Source: Umbilicaria muhlenbergii
Lineage: Eukaryota > Ascomycota > Lecanoromycetes > Umbilicariales > Umbilicariaceae
DNA: 64,000 nucleotides
Direction: 5' to 3'
Assembly: GCA_000611775.1 (NCBI GenBank)
Contig: KK106981.1
Span: 3,876,129-3,940,128, forward strand
The notes below the pieces were generated by a model. That model was not told the origin of the DNA and searched no databases. It saw nothing but the letters and a program-made list of their open reading frames with translations. This document shows positions 43,012 through 53,930 of the stretch, piece by piece; position 1 is the first letter of the stretch; each line of letters starts with the position of its first letter. A program made the position numbers and the translations under genes.

Positions 43012-45863
43012 TCAAAGCTTTGATCTCACGCCTTCAAGCCGGAATTTGACATCTTTCAGTGCCTTGTTCGAAGGCTTCCATTCATCGAACTGCTTTAGCA
43101 GCTCATTCGTCTCATCCGACAGCTCCGTCCGTACGTACTCCTCTTCAAGGACGCCTCGCATTGCAAATGGTAGTATGTATGGGTTCGGCGGACTGGGCAT
43201 TGTTTCTCGTTTTGTCTGCAAAGGTACTTCACTAACAGAGCTTGTCTCCAAGGCGTGCTCAACCGCGAGGCTGTATAAAGAGAGATCAGATCAGCATAAA
43301 GTCCTATCACGCGGTTCTGATTCGGGGCTCGTACTAATAGACCGCATCATCATCGTAGATTCGAGAGTGGCCTTCTCCGCCGTACAGACTTCCAGCAAGT
43401 GGTGTACTCAGCTCGCGGATAAGGCCGTGATCCGAGATACCGAGGTTCCGTAATTTCAGTGCAAAGCCGACAAGATGTGTGAGACTATCATCTCAGTCAG
43501 TACATGCCTGATAGTATGACAAGCTCTGAGTAGTATAATAAAAACTGAAGGGCTTACAAATCCGGCGCGTGAACCCTGCCATCGACGAACACAGCCCTGT
43601 ATATGTTGGGATGGCTAATGGGACCGAACGTCGAGGACTGATTGACCCGGCATCAGCTAACGAAGCTAAAGCGCAGATAGACGACTGACCTCGAGTGACA
43701 CAAGCTGATCATCTATACTACCAACGTATACAATTTTAATACCGAATCGCAAAGCAGTGTCTAATGCTACCTCGTAATCTCTCGATACTGTACTGTCTGG
43801 CCTTGCGAATTCGAAGAGCTCTCCAGCTGAACCACTGATCCACCGAGATTTGTAGTCGGCAAACGGGCCCAGATTGACGCCCGCCATTGCACAGACGCTA
43901 ATTCGAGCTGCGTTGACGCATCCGAATGCTATCAGCTTAGCCACCAGCATCATGGTTACGGGAACGCCTTGGCTATGGCAAGCAAACATGACAAAGTCGG
44001 CTCTGCGAATCTCCTCGATCCAGTTGAGCATGAGTTTCCATAGAAGATGTATCCGCTCGGCGATCCTACCTTCACCTTCCAAAGCCACCTTCTCGACCTC
44101 ACATGAGTAGCCGTGATCCTGCGTCCACTTGTGGATAGCGTTGGCGGCCGAATTGGCGAAGCGTATGGAGGTACCAGTTGGCTGCCCAAGAACAGTGCGG
44201 ATAAGTGGTGCTGGAAAATACCCGTGGACTCCAATTGCCAAAGCTTTCCTGATTCTCGGTGGATCTCGAACGAGGGTGACTTGCGTCTGCTTCGGCAGCT
44301 TGTTGTAATTCAGTAGCCGGCTGAGCTGCTGTAAGAGACTTGGAGTCTCCAGCACAGGATAAGTCTGCTTGAAAGCCGGGAGTAGAAGATTTGGCGCTGT
44401 CTTGGGTGATGAAGTTGAACCAGCTTTCGAAGGCTTGGCTACTTCCAAGGATGTCGTGTCTAACATAGATGCGGGTTGTGCACCTTGAGATGAATCTCTA
44501 TCTTTCACAATTTCCAAAGATTGTGGTCTATCTCTTTTTCCTGATTTATTCAGTGTGCTAGGTACGCCTTTCACATCACCGACTACCGCATTCTCCGGCT
44601 GCGCCAATGAAGGCGCACCAGCCACGGCTAATTTACCAGCATGTTCCCCAGCCAAGCCAGAATCACTAGTAGCCTTGCTGGTATCCCTTGACCAGAAAGT
44701 CCATCCCGATGATCTCTCCGCGGTCGATGGTACAGAAGAGGTTTCAAGCACATCAGGTTTGCCGATCTGTTTCTTAGGACCTGAAGGGTCCGTATTCGCA
44801 CTAGGAGCCAATATGGACGGAATATCAGCGTCGGACGTAGTGGATTTAGGTATGCTTTCCTGTGGCGCTGGACTTGCACTGCTCCAGAGGCCAAGCCAAG
44901 ACCGAGGCTGCTGCTCTCTCTGGGCACTTACGGCTCGCGGATTGGGATCTGAGTTTCTTCGTTGATCTGGGGTGAAGCCTTCTTGTACCTCTGGCAGGTT
45001 TGATGGGGCTGCCTCTTGTAGGGTTGGTCTATTAGCATCTACAGCCTTCCCGGACTCCTCGATGCCCTGTGACGCAATCAGGTTACGATCTTCGGAGGTC
45101 CCACTCCGTGAAAACCAGCCTAGCCAACCTGCCGACTCATTCGCTTGCCCTTGCTCCGAAGAAGTGTTGTTATCGAGTCGTTTCGAGTCTTTTGTTTTGT
45201 TCTCCCTTTCTTCCTCCTGCTTCGGATTGGTGCCAAGGTCTAGTTTCGCCTCGGACTGCCCCGTGTGTCCCTCCGAGAGGGGATCTTTTGCATTGGTCAC
45301 GGCTTTATTCTCTTCTGCTGGGGGCGCCCTTGGTAACGCGTCGTTGAGACTAGACTGGGCACTTGAAGTTATGTTGAGCTTTGTTGTTGTGGCGGCAAGA
45401 GGTAACGATCTGGTGGAGCCGCCTATGCCCCGCGCTCGATATATTGATGGAGACTGGAAGGAACCTGAAGGCGTTCGAGGTGCTCGGGGGGACGAAATTA
45501 AATCCGTAGCTGCATTCTTCGCGGCTGAAATACTTTCCCTGGCAAGATGCGTTACGGGAGCCGCTTTGGGGAATCGTGGCCATGTACCGCCATACCAGCT
45601 ACTCGTAGATCGTGGCTATATCAAGTCAAAACATGTACGCAACGATCGGTGTGATGAAACGGTCTCACTGTGCTAACGCCCCCATTGCTCATCCGAGCTT
45701 CGGCTGCATTGCCGGACTTTTCCAGTGACTCCACAGGTGGTTCGAGTTCTTTAAAGCCCTCGGGCTCGTGAGGTAAAGGAACTTTTGCCGCTGCTTCTGG
45801 GAGCTCCTCAGAGAGTTTTGTATCTGCCTTCGGGTTTGGCTTGACTCGTTTGCGAGGTCCCAT
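43012..45863 (-). CDS. YMC020W-like fungal alpha/beta-hydrolase-fold protein (869 aa)
   Basis: This is a large fungal-specific protein with a disordered N-terminal half and a C-terminal lipase-like fold of the family I associate with YMC020W/YMC35. Exons on the minus strand: 45863-45669, 45615-43690, 43637-43558, 43484-43335, 43270-43012; the sum is in frame. The first 480 residues are Ser/Pro/Lys-rich with repeated Trp-containing motifs (AGWLGWFSRSGTS; RSWLGLWSSAS; SGWTFWSRDTS). The hydrolase part starts near LQQLSRLLNYNKLP, includes KALAIGVHGYFPAPL and a Ser-nucleophile-elbow-like ACHSQGVPVTMM at about 605-615, then GIKIVYVGSIDDQLVSLESS with an Asp suited to a catalytic triad. The C-terminus contains VEHALETSSVSEVPLQTK and ends GVRSKL. 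The activity is unknown. Confidence 0.85.
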
Positions 45864-46277
45864 GGGTAGCACGGGAAGGCGACGTGATTGTGTGGAGAAT
45901 TTGAAGAGTTATTGAGAAAGCCGACACTCCGCGCCGTGCCGATACATGTACAGTAACGGCGGTATCGGGCGACCAGCAAGCTACATTGAACGGTGTCGGG
46001 TGAGTCGTCAAATGTCATATGGCTGGCAGTCAGCCTCATCAGCCTTACCTGAAGCCACCTACCTTGCCTTGCGAATAATTTACCGTACCACTCACGACTA
46101 TCATACTTTACCGTACGCGTGGGGGAGTAAGCGAGCGCCCCACCGATGCTTGTCAAGCGGCACTCCTGTACCCCGGTACCCTTGTACCCCTGCACCCCGG
46201 TATCTTTGGCGTCCGCTTTTTTCACTTCTTCGAAATCAGATCAAACTCGGAAACAGCACCAAGATTTGCTGAAGGCC
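45864..46277. promoter_or_regulatory. Bidirectional promoter region, hydrolase gene / SPB1
   Basis: This 414-bp gap separates divergent starts. It contains a CCTCATC word at 46035 (reverse complement GATGAGG), which resembles the PAC element of yeast ribosome-biogenesis genes, and a repeated TGTACCCC/GCACCCCGGTA block at 46165-46203. Both are weak observations. Confidence 0.4.
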
Positions 46278-48994
46278 ATGGGTATACAGAAGAAGGTCAG
46301 TACCGTCACAGCTTTGGTGATCCTCGCTGATAGTCTGAACAGCACGGCAAAGGCCGGCTTGACAAATGGTACAAGCTCGCAAAGGAAAAGGGCTACAGAG
46401 CCCGCGCCGCCTTCAAACTCATACAGCTGAACAGGAAATACAATTTCCTTGAGAAGAGCAAAGTCTTGCTCGACCTATGTGCTGCACCAGGAGTATGATC
46501 CGCTTCGCGCACATGAACACCAATAGGCTGACCAAGATCTCAGTCATGGTGTCAGGTTGCCGCGGAGACGATGCCGGCTAATAGTCTTATCGTTGGTGTA
46601 GACCTTGCCCCTATCAAGCCAATCCCGAGAACGATTACCTTCCAAAGCGACATCACCACCGATAAGTGTCGTGCTACGATCAGACAGCATTTGAAGACCT
46701 GGAAGGCGGATACTGTGCTCCATGATGGCGCGCCCAACGTCGGTACGGCGTGGGTACAAGATGCATTCTCCCAAGCAGAACTGGCTCTTCAGGCAATGAA
46801 ACTTGCAACGGAATTCCTAATCGAAGGCGGTACTTTCGTTACCAAGGTTTTCCGGTCAAAGGATTATAATGCGCTTCTCTGGGTTTTCAACCAGCTTTTT
46901 ACTAAAGTGGAGGCTACCAAACCGCCATCCTCTCGAAATGTCTCCGCGGAGATCTTCGTCGTCTGTCGAGGATTCAGGGCTCCGAAGCGGATAGATCCCA
47001 AATTCCTTGATCCTCGCTCGGTCTTCGCAGAGCTTACAGATCCGACGCCCAATCACGAAGCCAAAGTCTTCAACCCGGAGAAAAAAAAACGGAAACGAGA
47101 TGGTTATGAAGAAGGCGACTATACACAGTTTAAAGACGCTCCTGCAAGCGAGTTCATACAGACATCTGACCCCATAGCAATGCTGGGCAGTCTCAACAAG
47201 CTGAGCTTCGAGCAGAAGGGGCATGGCGATATAGCTCTTACCGCTCTTGACCAATTGCGCGAAACGACTGTCGAGATCCGTGACTGTTGTGCTGATCTCA
47301 AAGTGCTTGGTCGTAAGGAATTTCGGATGCTCTTGAAATGGCGACTGAAGGCTCGTGAGAAGTTTGGATTCGCAGCGAAGAAAAAGCCTAGCCAACCTAT
47401 TGAAGGCGAAGAAGTAGCTGAGATAGAACCCTTGGACGAAGAACTGCAGATTCAGGAGGAGCTACAAAAGCTTGATGAGAAAGAAAGCTCGAGAAAGAAG
47501 AGGGAGCGAAGGCGTGAGAACGAGAGAAAGCAGAAAGAAATCGTTCGAATGCAGATGCATATGATGCCGCCAACGGAGATAGGCCTCGAGCAAGCTGGGC
47601 CGGATGGCGAAGATGCAACGTTCGCTTTGCGTGCGGTAGACAGAGCTGGTGCGGTGGACAAGGTTGCCAGAGGGAAGATGGGTCTGGTCATCCGACCTCA
47701 GAACCGACCTGAGGATGCTGATGCTAGTGGTGAAGAGGAGAGCGATCCGGAGGAAGACCGGCTGGAAAGAGAACTTGATACTCTCTATGTGCGGTACCAG
47801 GAGAAGAAGTCTGGATCAGATGCCAAGTATCGTGCAAAGAAAGCCCGCAAGGAACAAAAGGACGGGGAATGGGAAGGTTTTTCTGAGGATGCAGAGAGTA
47901 GTGCCGATGAGGTCCACGACGACCAGGTCTCAGAGGGATCTTCAGATGATAAGGAAATGAACAACGCGCGGACTCTCATCACTACCCTTGATAATTCTAA
48001 GGACGAGAAGGGCGTCCTTACCAGAAGAGCAATCATGTTCTTCGACCAAAGTATTTTCAAAAACATTAGCGGGCTAGAAGCTGAAGCAGGAGAAGACAGC
48101 GCTATTGATATGGATGGGGACAATTCAGGTGAAGAGGATGGGGATAGAAGCAAACCTACACGCGTGAATGAAGACAAGGCACATAGTGTGGAGCAATGCG
48201 CAACTTCTTTACCAGCTAGGTCTACCACCAGGCTGCCGTTTTCTACTACACCCGGCAACACTGCGTCTACGTTAGGTTCCTCTGCGGACGATACTGATGA
48301 AGACAATGGCAATGATTTCGAGGTTGTCAAAGATTCTGCCGGCAGTGAGTGGGAGCTGCAGGGTGAGCCTCGAAAAGTTGGGCGTTTAGGTACTATTTTT
48401 TGCGGCTGGATATCATACAACCCCTGCTGACTGGTCTTAGATATCGACATCATCACCGCTGAGGCTATGACGTTGGCCCAGCAAATAGCCTCTGGAGAGA
48501 AGTCTACATATGATCTCATGGACGAGGGTTTCAACAAGTACAGTTTTCAAGACCGAGACGGCCTTCCAGAGTGGTTCTTAGACGATGAGGGCAAACACAG
48601 CAAGCCACATCGGCCGATCACCGCAGCAGGTGCTACAGCCATCAAGGAGAAACTAAGGGCACTCAACGCCCGGCCGATTAAGAAAGTTCGTGAAGCTAAG
48701 GACCGGAAGAAGTTTAAGGCTGCTCAACGACTCGAAAAGCTACGTAAAAAGTCGGCCCTTGTTGCGGATGAGGAAGGGATGACTGAGAAAGAGAAAGCTC
48801 AGAACATTGCAAAGCTAATGAGTAAGGCTGCGAAGAAGAAGCCTAAGCAGCAAGTCAAGGTTGTGGTGGCCAGGGGAGGCAACAGAGGCATTTCAGGTCG
48901 TCCACGGGGCGTCAAGGGCAAATACAAGATCGTCGATGCTCGTCTGAAGAAGGATGTTAGAGCGGAGAAGAGATTGGCAAAGAAGCGGCATTGA
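46278..48994 (+). CDS. SPB1: AdoMet-dependent rRNA methyltransferase SPB1
   Basis: Spb1 is a nucleolar FtsJ/RrmJ-family 2'-O-methyltransferase that modifies 25S rRNA (the G of the A-loop) and is needed for 60S assembly. This 855-aa model has exons 46278-46295, 46343-46492, 46544-48389, 48441-48994. The start [23 protein letters not shown] and [20 protein letters not shown] match the family. SAM motif I is [15 protein letters not shown] (50-64); catalytic K-D-K residues fall in [19 protein letters not shown] (about 113-122) and [11 protein letters not shown]. The DUF3381 middle region includes [20 protein letters not shown] and [14 protein letters not shown]-like sequence, followed by acidic tracts and the Spb1_C domain (SEWELQ..., [41 protein letters not shown]). 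It ends in a basic tail. It is intact. Confidence 0.96.
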
Positions 48995-49489
48995 CTGAGC
49001 TGCTCGAGCGAGAGTTCCCCCGCTGAATGCCGCAGACCAGGCCTGCTGTTGCCAAGATGCTCAAACTTTGCTTGCCTCCTAAATCCTGGCCCTTCTCAAC
49101 TATTTCGACGGGTTAGCAGCCAAGGCCATATTGCGAACAAATGCGCTCGATGCATATAAGAAGCCCCCGAAGTCCATGTCATACCTAAGGCGCTACTAGT
49201 CAGCGGTCCATAGATTAGAAATTCTTGAGGGGCGGTAGGGGCCTATAGTGCGGCGTTGCCCCGTGGACTACGTTACAGGGGCATAGAGACTGTTATACCA
49301 AGACCGTGCAGTCCAGTTGGCCTTCACTGATCAGATCAATACCCACGGTAAAATGTTTCATTAACAGGCCTTCATTGCATACTACAAAGAAAACTTCGAA
49401 GCTGCAAATTATACATGATACTTTCTATTCAGAGGGAGACCTTTGTCCCTCGATCGATGTAGCAACGTCCAGGTGACTATCGCGGCGGA
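48995..49489. other. Convergent intergenic region, SPB1 / APH-like gene
   Basis: These 495 bp hold 3' flanks; no gene or RNA is seen. Confidence 0.55.
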
Positions 49490-51166
49490 CTACTCCATAT
49501 CCTCTAATCCACTCCATCCCAGTTCCTTCCAGTCTTCTTCTTCCCCATCTCCATCGCTCTCGTCAGTAGGGGCCAGCTGCACGTCCACCCAACCGGGAAC
49601 TCGAGCCTGATGTATCCACCGCCGAAAGACCCTCTCCCGCAAGGCCTCCTCGAGACCAACTCGCGGTTCCAATATTTCCTCGTACTTGGAACCAATCCCC
49701 GTCAAACGTTCTTCGAATGCCTCACGAAGCTTAGTAAGCAGGAAAGCCTCTTGGCTTGCCTTCACAACATCATCTCCGTAAGAAACTCGATCTGCTTCCT
49801 CAATAGCCTCGTTTACGGTTTCCGAATCCAGAAAATCTGGTACTCGTGGGTGAAGCGATGGCGGGCTGATGTTGGTCGTTTCCCAGTCGACAAGTGCTGT
49901 TAATGAGCCGGTGACATCTACTAGAAGATTATCGAAGGAGATATCGGGGTGCATGAGCATGTTGGATTTTGGCTCTCGGACCAAGTCCGACAAGTTATCT
50001 CGCAAAGCTTCGATGGCTTTGGGAATAGCGGACAGGTCACTCGTGATGAACAGTGCAAGATTTCCGTCCAGTATGTCCGAAACGTCATTGTCCGAACCGG
50101 TCCGCGTGTTCTCGTTAGAACTGAGATCCGCCCTTTGTATCTTCTCCTCTTCTTCAGAAGCCCCTGATCCAGTCCCATATCCAGAATCACTGTCAAACTC
50201 GTAGCTGCCATTGGCACTTCGTATCTTCTGCTCTTCTTCAGAGCCCCCCGATGCCTTCCTATATCCGGAATTCTTGCAAATATCGCGCTCAGCGGCACTT
50301 TTGAGTCGGCGGTAGTCGTCCAAGTAGGCAGGATCGTTGATTTCGTTCTGCTGAGCATCAAGCACGGCATCGTAGTACGCTTGCAATGTGAGAAAAGGCC
50401 CACGATCAATCGAATAACCTCGGCGTCTCCCCACAAAGAAGGATGGGTCGACCATGGCGCCGATGTAGAATTTCATCTCCGTCTCTGTATATCGTATGTA
50501 CAAGCTACCCATCCGATCGAAAGAGAATCTTGATAGCTGGTCAACCCAATCGGCAACTTGGTTAACCAGCTTAATCTGATGGAGCTGATCCATGTCCGGC
50601 CATAGAACTCGGAGGGCCGTTCCAGTAATTTTCTGCATTAGTATCCATTCCAGACCAAGCTCGTTGTTGGCGGAAGATTCGTAGACAAAGATGACAGGAA
50701 CGGGTATAGTAGTATTGCGACGAACGAACTCGATGGTTGCTACTTCGCTCTCGGTCTTATACCAGGGATCAACTGGTAATGAGACGCGAAAGATAAGTTG
50801 GACTGGAAGCCCAGTCCGCAGGTCGCTCGTCTTGATGGTGTAAAGCTTGTTGTATGTTCCCTCCCGGAAGAATTCGATCGTGATGCCGGTGCTCTGGAAA
50901 CCACAGGAGTTGAGGTGAGGTTGGACAACTTTCATGATGAGTCTCGTATCCGGAACTGTCACCCATACCGGACAATAGGAAAAGCATGCTACGTGTTTCC
51001 ACCGTAGCGTGCAGCGGTGAGAGGCTTGGTCGGACTGCTGCGAGTCCTGTGCTGAGACCTGGATAGGAAACTGTGATCTGGGGACCATCACATTCAGATA
51101 CGTAGAGGCCATCGTTGCTACGCAGTTAGATAGTAGCGTTAGGCGAGTGCTTTCTATCTGAATCAT
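49490..51166 (-). CDS. Aminoglycoside-phosphotransferase-like (APH) kinase-fold protein
   Basis: This is one exon of up to 558 codons, of a type often expanded in filamentous fungi; the substrate is unknown. N-lobe features are FFREGTYNKLYTIKTSD (Gly-loop-like), LIFRVSLPVDPWYKTESEVA with the candidate nucleotide-binding Lys/Arg and Glu, then IPVPVIFVYES and GLEWILMQKITGTAL. The catalytic loop is LMHPDISFDNLLVD (about 403-416) and the metal-binding segment is ALVDWETTNISPP. Between the lobes is an acidic insert with an internal duplication: SGYRKASGGSEEEQKIRSA and SGYGTGSGASEEEEKIQRA (about 285-345). The start is uncertain: the ATG at 51166, 51112 (MASTYLNVMV) or later MKVVQPHLNSC are all possible. 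It is the last gene that looks intact before the AT-rich repeat block. Confidence 0.78.
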   Translation of the reverse strand: MIQIESTRLTLLSNCVATMASTYLNVMVPRSQFPIQVSAQDSQQSDQASHRCTLRWKHVACFSYCPVWVTVPDTRLIMKVVQPHLNSCGFQSTGITIEFFREGTYNKLYTIKTSDLRTGLPVQLIFRVSLPVDPWYKTESEVATIEFVRRNTTIPVPVIFVYESSANNELGLEWILMQKITGTALRVLWPDMDQLHQIKLVNQVADWVDQLSRFSFDRMGSLYIRYTETEMKFYIGAMVDPSFFVGRRRGYSIDRGPFLTLQAYYDAVLDAQQNEINDPAYLDDYRRLKSAAERDICKNSGYRKASGGSEEEQKIRSANGSYEFDSDSGYGTGSGASEEEEKIQRADLSSNENTRTGSDNDVSDILDGNLALFITSDLSAIPKAIEALRDNLSDLVREPKSNMLMHPDISFDNLLVDVTGSLTALVDWETTNISPPSLHPRVPDFLDSETVNEAIEEADRVSYGDDVVKASQEAFLLTKLREAFEERLTGIGSKYEEILEPRVGLEEALRERVFRRWIHQARVPGWVDVQLAPTDESDGDGEEEDWKELGWSGLEDME

Positions 51167-51650
51167 TAGTATCGTACGTCAAATGAGGGAGAATTAATAT
51201 TGAGCGAGGTGTGTAGGATCCGGACCTTAGCGCCGGCGGCTTTCGGCTTCTTGCGGTCCTCCGCGGTAAACACTTCCAATTTGCCGTCCTTGGTTATTCG
51301 GACCATTTCATAGTCCAGAACCTTTTTCTTCCCCAAATAGTTGCTCTTCCTCAGATCGTATCTTATGTGGGTGGCGTCCCCCTCCCACTCGGTGGACACA
51401 AGCACGCACGCCACTGTTGGCTTGCTTGTCCCGTTCGGTTGAGCGACGTTCTTGAGGCTGCGTGCCTCAGCCCTGTCCACAACCTGCACTTGAAGATTGT
51501 GATACTGCCCGCTCTCCTGTATAGCTAGGATCAGAATAGTTCATAGAACAAGTGCATCTCACCTACTCCCTCACGGTCAAAATGCAAATTCCTGCCTGTA
51601 GCAATCGTCTTCCTTCCCTTCAGTCCCTGAAACGACAACAGATCTGTCAC
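51166..51650 (-). pseudogene. Fragmentary or 5'-truncated gene at the repeat boundary
   Basis: This is a minus-strand reading of about 110 codons from about 51535 to a stop at 51166, preceded by a plausible intron (GTGAGA...CCTAG, about 51524-51570) and a short upstream exon with GRNLHFDREGV. The protein part reads YHNLQVQVVDRAEARSLKN, then CVLVSTEWEGDATHIRYDL and KVLDYEMVRITKDGKLEVF, which looks like a real folded domain. The apparent Met start of the open frame is GTG, not ATG. Upstream, an acceptor-like TTTCAG near 51636 suggests more exons, but beyond about 51700 the sequence is repeat-like, so the 5' end may be lost. The stop overlaps the next ORF's ATG (TAATG). The family is not recognised. 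Confidence 0.4.
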
Positions 51651-51699
51651 GATATAGTAACATATTGAGCTTAGCGCTTCCTAAGTGACTTGGCACCGC

Positions 51700-52280
51700 T
51701 GGGTTTTGCGCAAAATCAGCGGAGAAACCAAAAAGCAACCAAGCCACGCATATGATATATCATTGTCATAGGCCTCATAAACTACTCAGTTCAGAGACTT
51801 AAACCCTTTTTTTCAATTCTCAAAGCCAGCGGTGGTTGTGAAAGCACAGTGAATTCAAGAATATCACAAAGTTGTCACAATCTTCACATCAAAAACGCTC
51901 AAAAATCACAAAAACAACAACACAACAACCACAACACCTTTTTTCTTAACTTGTCATGTAAGAATTAGATTTAAATCTATCTTACACTGCTTTTACAAAT
52001 CATTAAACATTAAAAACACATTGTTATTCACTGCTTTCTGTCTTTATTACTTCTCAACACGCGTCAAGCCGCGGTTCTTGAGAATTTTGATGAGGTGTAA
52101 GCACTAACGTAATACACCCCATGGGTTATTTTCGGTTATCGCAAAAAAATAACCTCGGGGCCCAAAAAAGCAAGTTATTCACCCCCACCCCCACCTAATA
52201 ACTACTTTTTTTGGGGGGGCAGGTTATCTCGTGGGTTATTCTTACGTTATAGAGTATTCCTGCTTATCGGCGCGCCTGGA
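51700..52280. other. Transition zone into the AT-rich repeat block
   Basis: Composition changes here from mixed, CpG-containing gene sequence to AT-rich sequence. Visible are A/C-rich tracts (CACAAAAACAACAACACAAC at about 51900), a near-perfect 28-nt palindrome at 51958-51985 (AGATTTAAATCT core), and a cluster of GGTTAT/ATAACC words at 52125-52250 (listed separately). CpG is still present. No gene is visible. Confidence 0.6.
52110..52260. repeat. Cluster of GGTTAT/ATAACC words in both orientations beside poly-C/poly-G tracts
   Basis: Within 150 bp there are GGGTTATT, CGGTTATC, ATAACCTC, CAAGTTATT, CTAATAAC, AGGTTATC, GGGTTATT and ACGTTATA, interleaved with CACCCCCACCCCCACC and a GGGGGGG run. 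Dense, mixed-orientation short motifs next to an element are typical of subterminal recombinase- or transposase-binding regions; here the Crypton starts just to the right. Confidence 0.5.
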
Positions 52281-52317
52281 TTAATTCAAATATGGGGGAG
52301 CAGGCCTCCCTCACCGC

Positions 52318-52345
52318 TTTTTCATGCTTTTCATGCTTTTCATGT
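52318..52345. repeat. Triple direct repeat of TTTTCATGC
   Basis: Three consecutive copies of CATGCTTTT/CATGTCC spaced 10 bp apart lie just left of the recombinase-like region. Confidence 0.7.
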
Positions 52346-52429
52346 CCTTGTGCTGAGGCAATATCGTGACTTTCTTCTGCTTAACAGGCCTCGTTTTTGC
52401 CTTTGCGCCTGTAGAAAGCTCGCCGCCGG

Positions 52430-53930
52430 CCATTTTCATCATGATGACGTCAATTGAGGTCCAGACTGAGATGTTCAAGGCTCATGCTCATGCCCTTGCC
52501 CTACGTGACAGCTGTAGGGCAGTGAATATGCACTGAAATTACAAGAGGCTGATCAAGGAGTGAAAGGTCTGTCTCCACCTCAAAGAAGTCAGGGTGTGCA
52601 TCAGTCAGCTGACTTTGTACAAGGACTGATGCCTTAAGAAGGGCTTCATGAACAGGATAATGATTTATGAGAAGAAAGCCATCCTCTTCCTGTCTTCAGA
52701 GATCATTGACCGGCCCCTACAGGGTGAGGGCAAAAAACACAAACAGGAGATGCTGGCATATCAGAGCATTCAGATGAAATACATGATCACCCTCATGTAT
52801 ATGTATGAGGCGCAGAAGTCAGATGAGCAGAATCATCACCTCAGTCCTTCTGAGGCAGCATTGAAGACCTTAATGAAGTCTCTGAAGAGGAAACAGGCTC
52901 AAGCACAGTGAGACACCTTTAAAGATCATGCCCTGAGAAGCCTGCTCAACTCATATGACATCATGAGTATGAGGAAGATTATTTCAATGATGTGAAGTCA
53001 AACCTTCATCTCAGAGCAGTACCTTCAGATGACAGTTAATTTCATTATGAGTCACCTGCTTATACTACAGGATGAAAGCATGTGAATCACTGAGCTTTCA
53101 GACCTCTTTGTCATTGATTTTGATAATGAAGGTAGTCAATGCAAGGCTCTGATCCTTATAAAGGACAATGAGAAGATCAACTCATACAAGAAGATTAAAC
53201 ATTATGTCATGATGTGAAACAAAGAGCTTCTGCTCTGCAACATGAGTGCTCTTGCATTCTACTTCTTCTGAAGATGACATCACACTGATGAGCTCTTCCT
53301 TATGTTCAGGGCTCACAAGGAGTGGTACTAGATTCACATGTTAATCAGAGAGCAGAAGAATGTCATCAAGCTGCTGCATTACAATATGCAGCTGAATTGA
53401 ATGAAATGAGCTTACAATGAAGCTCATGTGCCTGTCATGAAGTCAACACATGACAACTGACCTGATGAGGCTCATCATGTGAAGCAGGCAGGCGTGGATG
53501 AGTCTCAAGTACATTAATCTCATATTCACTGTTTTAATTTTCACTTCTACTTTTATGCTATTTGAACGCTGTTTTTGAATGTCTGTTAAAGTATTTTAAT
53601 TATATGTTTCAGGTTTACCCTTGATTTAAACTTTTTTAATGTCAGATTTCTCTTTCTGTGTTCATTTCTCAGGTCAGACGTCAGCTTCATCAACATCATC
53701 ATCTCTCAGAAATTGAAACCTCATTTGATGAAGCTCAAATTTATGAGTTCTTTACTTCAGAATGAGGCCTGCCTCTGACAAATGTTCTGAGTTGAGCTGA
53801 GCAAGACTGATCTTGCAGTGTTGTCATCATCATCAGCCTTTATTCCTGCTGCTGAGCTGTTCAACTTTCTCAGTTCTTCTCTGTTGAACCTCATACTTAT
53901 GTCAGGCTGAGGGTCTATAGGAAATTAATG
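52430..53930 (+). mobile_element. Crypton DNA transposon, decayed tyrosine-recombinase gene (Ndc10/CBF3-like domain)
   Basis: Plus-strand conceptual reading matches fungal Crypton tyrosine recombinases with the CBF3/Ndc10-like DNA-binding core. One uninterrupted piece (52648-52911, 87 codons) contains YEKKAILFLSSEIIDRPLQG, HKQEMLAYQSIQMKYMITLM and SPSEAALKTLMKSLKRKQ. Downstream in the same frame, broken by TGA stops at former Arg/Trp positions, are ITELSDLFVIDF, KALILIKDNEKINSYKKIKH, CNMSALAFYFF, HHTDELFLMFRAHKEWY and, at about 53440-53510, KSTHDN...DEAHHVKQAGVDESQVH, which lines up with the catalytic H-x-x-R region. Most stops read TGA, as expected from CGA or TGG after C-to-T change. After 53520 similarity fades; a possible intron or C-terminal part extends to about 53930. 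Outer ends are not defined. Confidence 0.7.

Noticed and set aside
51166-51489. Independent 107-aa gene starting at 51489
   Set aside because: The apparent start codon is GTG and the reading continues upstream across a splice site, so it is part of a longer, incomplete gene.
52125-52240. Telomere-like repeats (GGGTTA words)
   Set aside because: The words are GGTTAT in both orientations, not tandem TTAGGG. There is no chromosome end signature.
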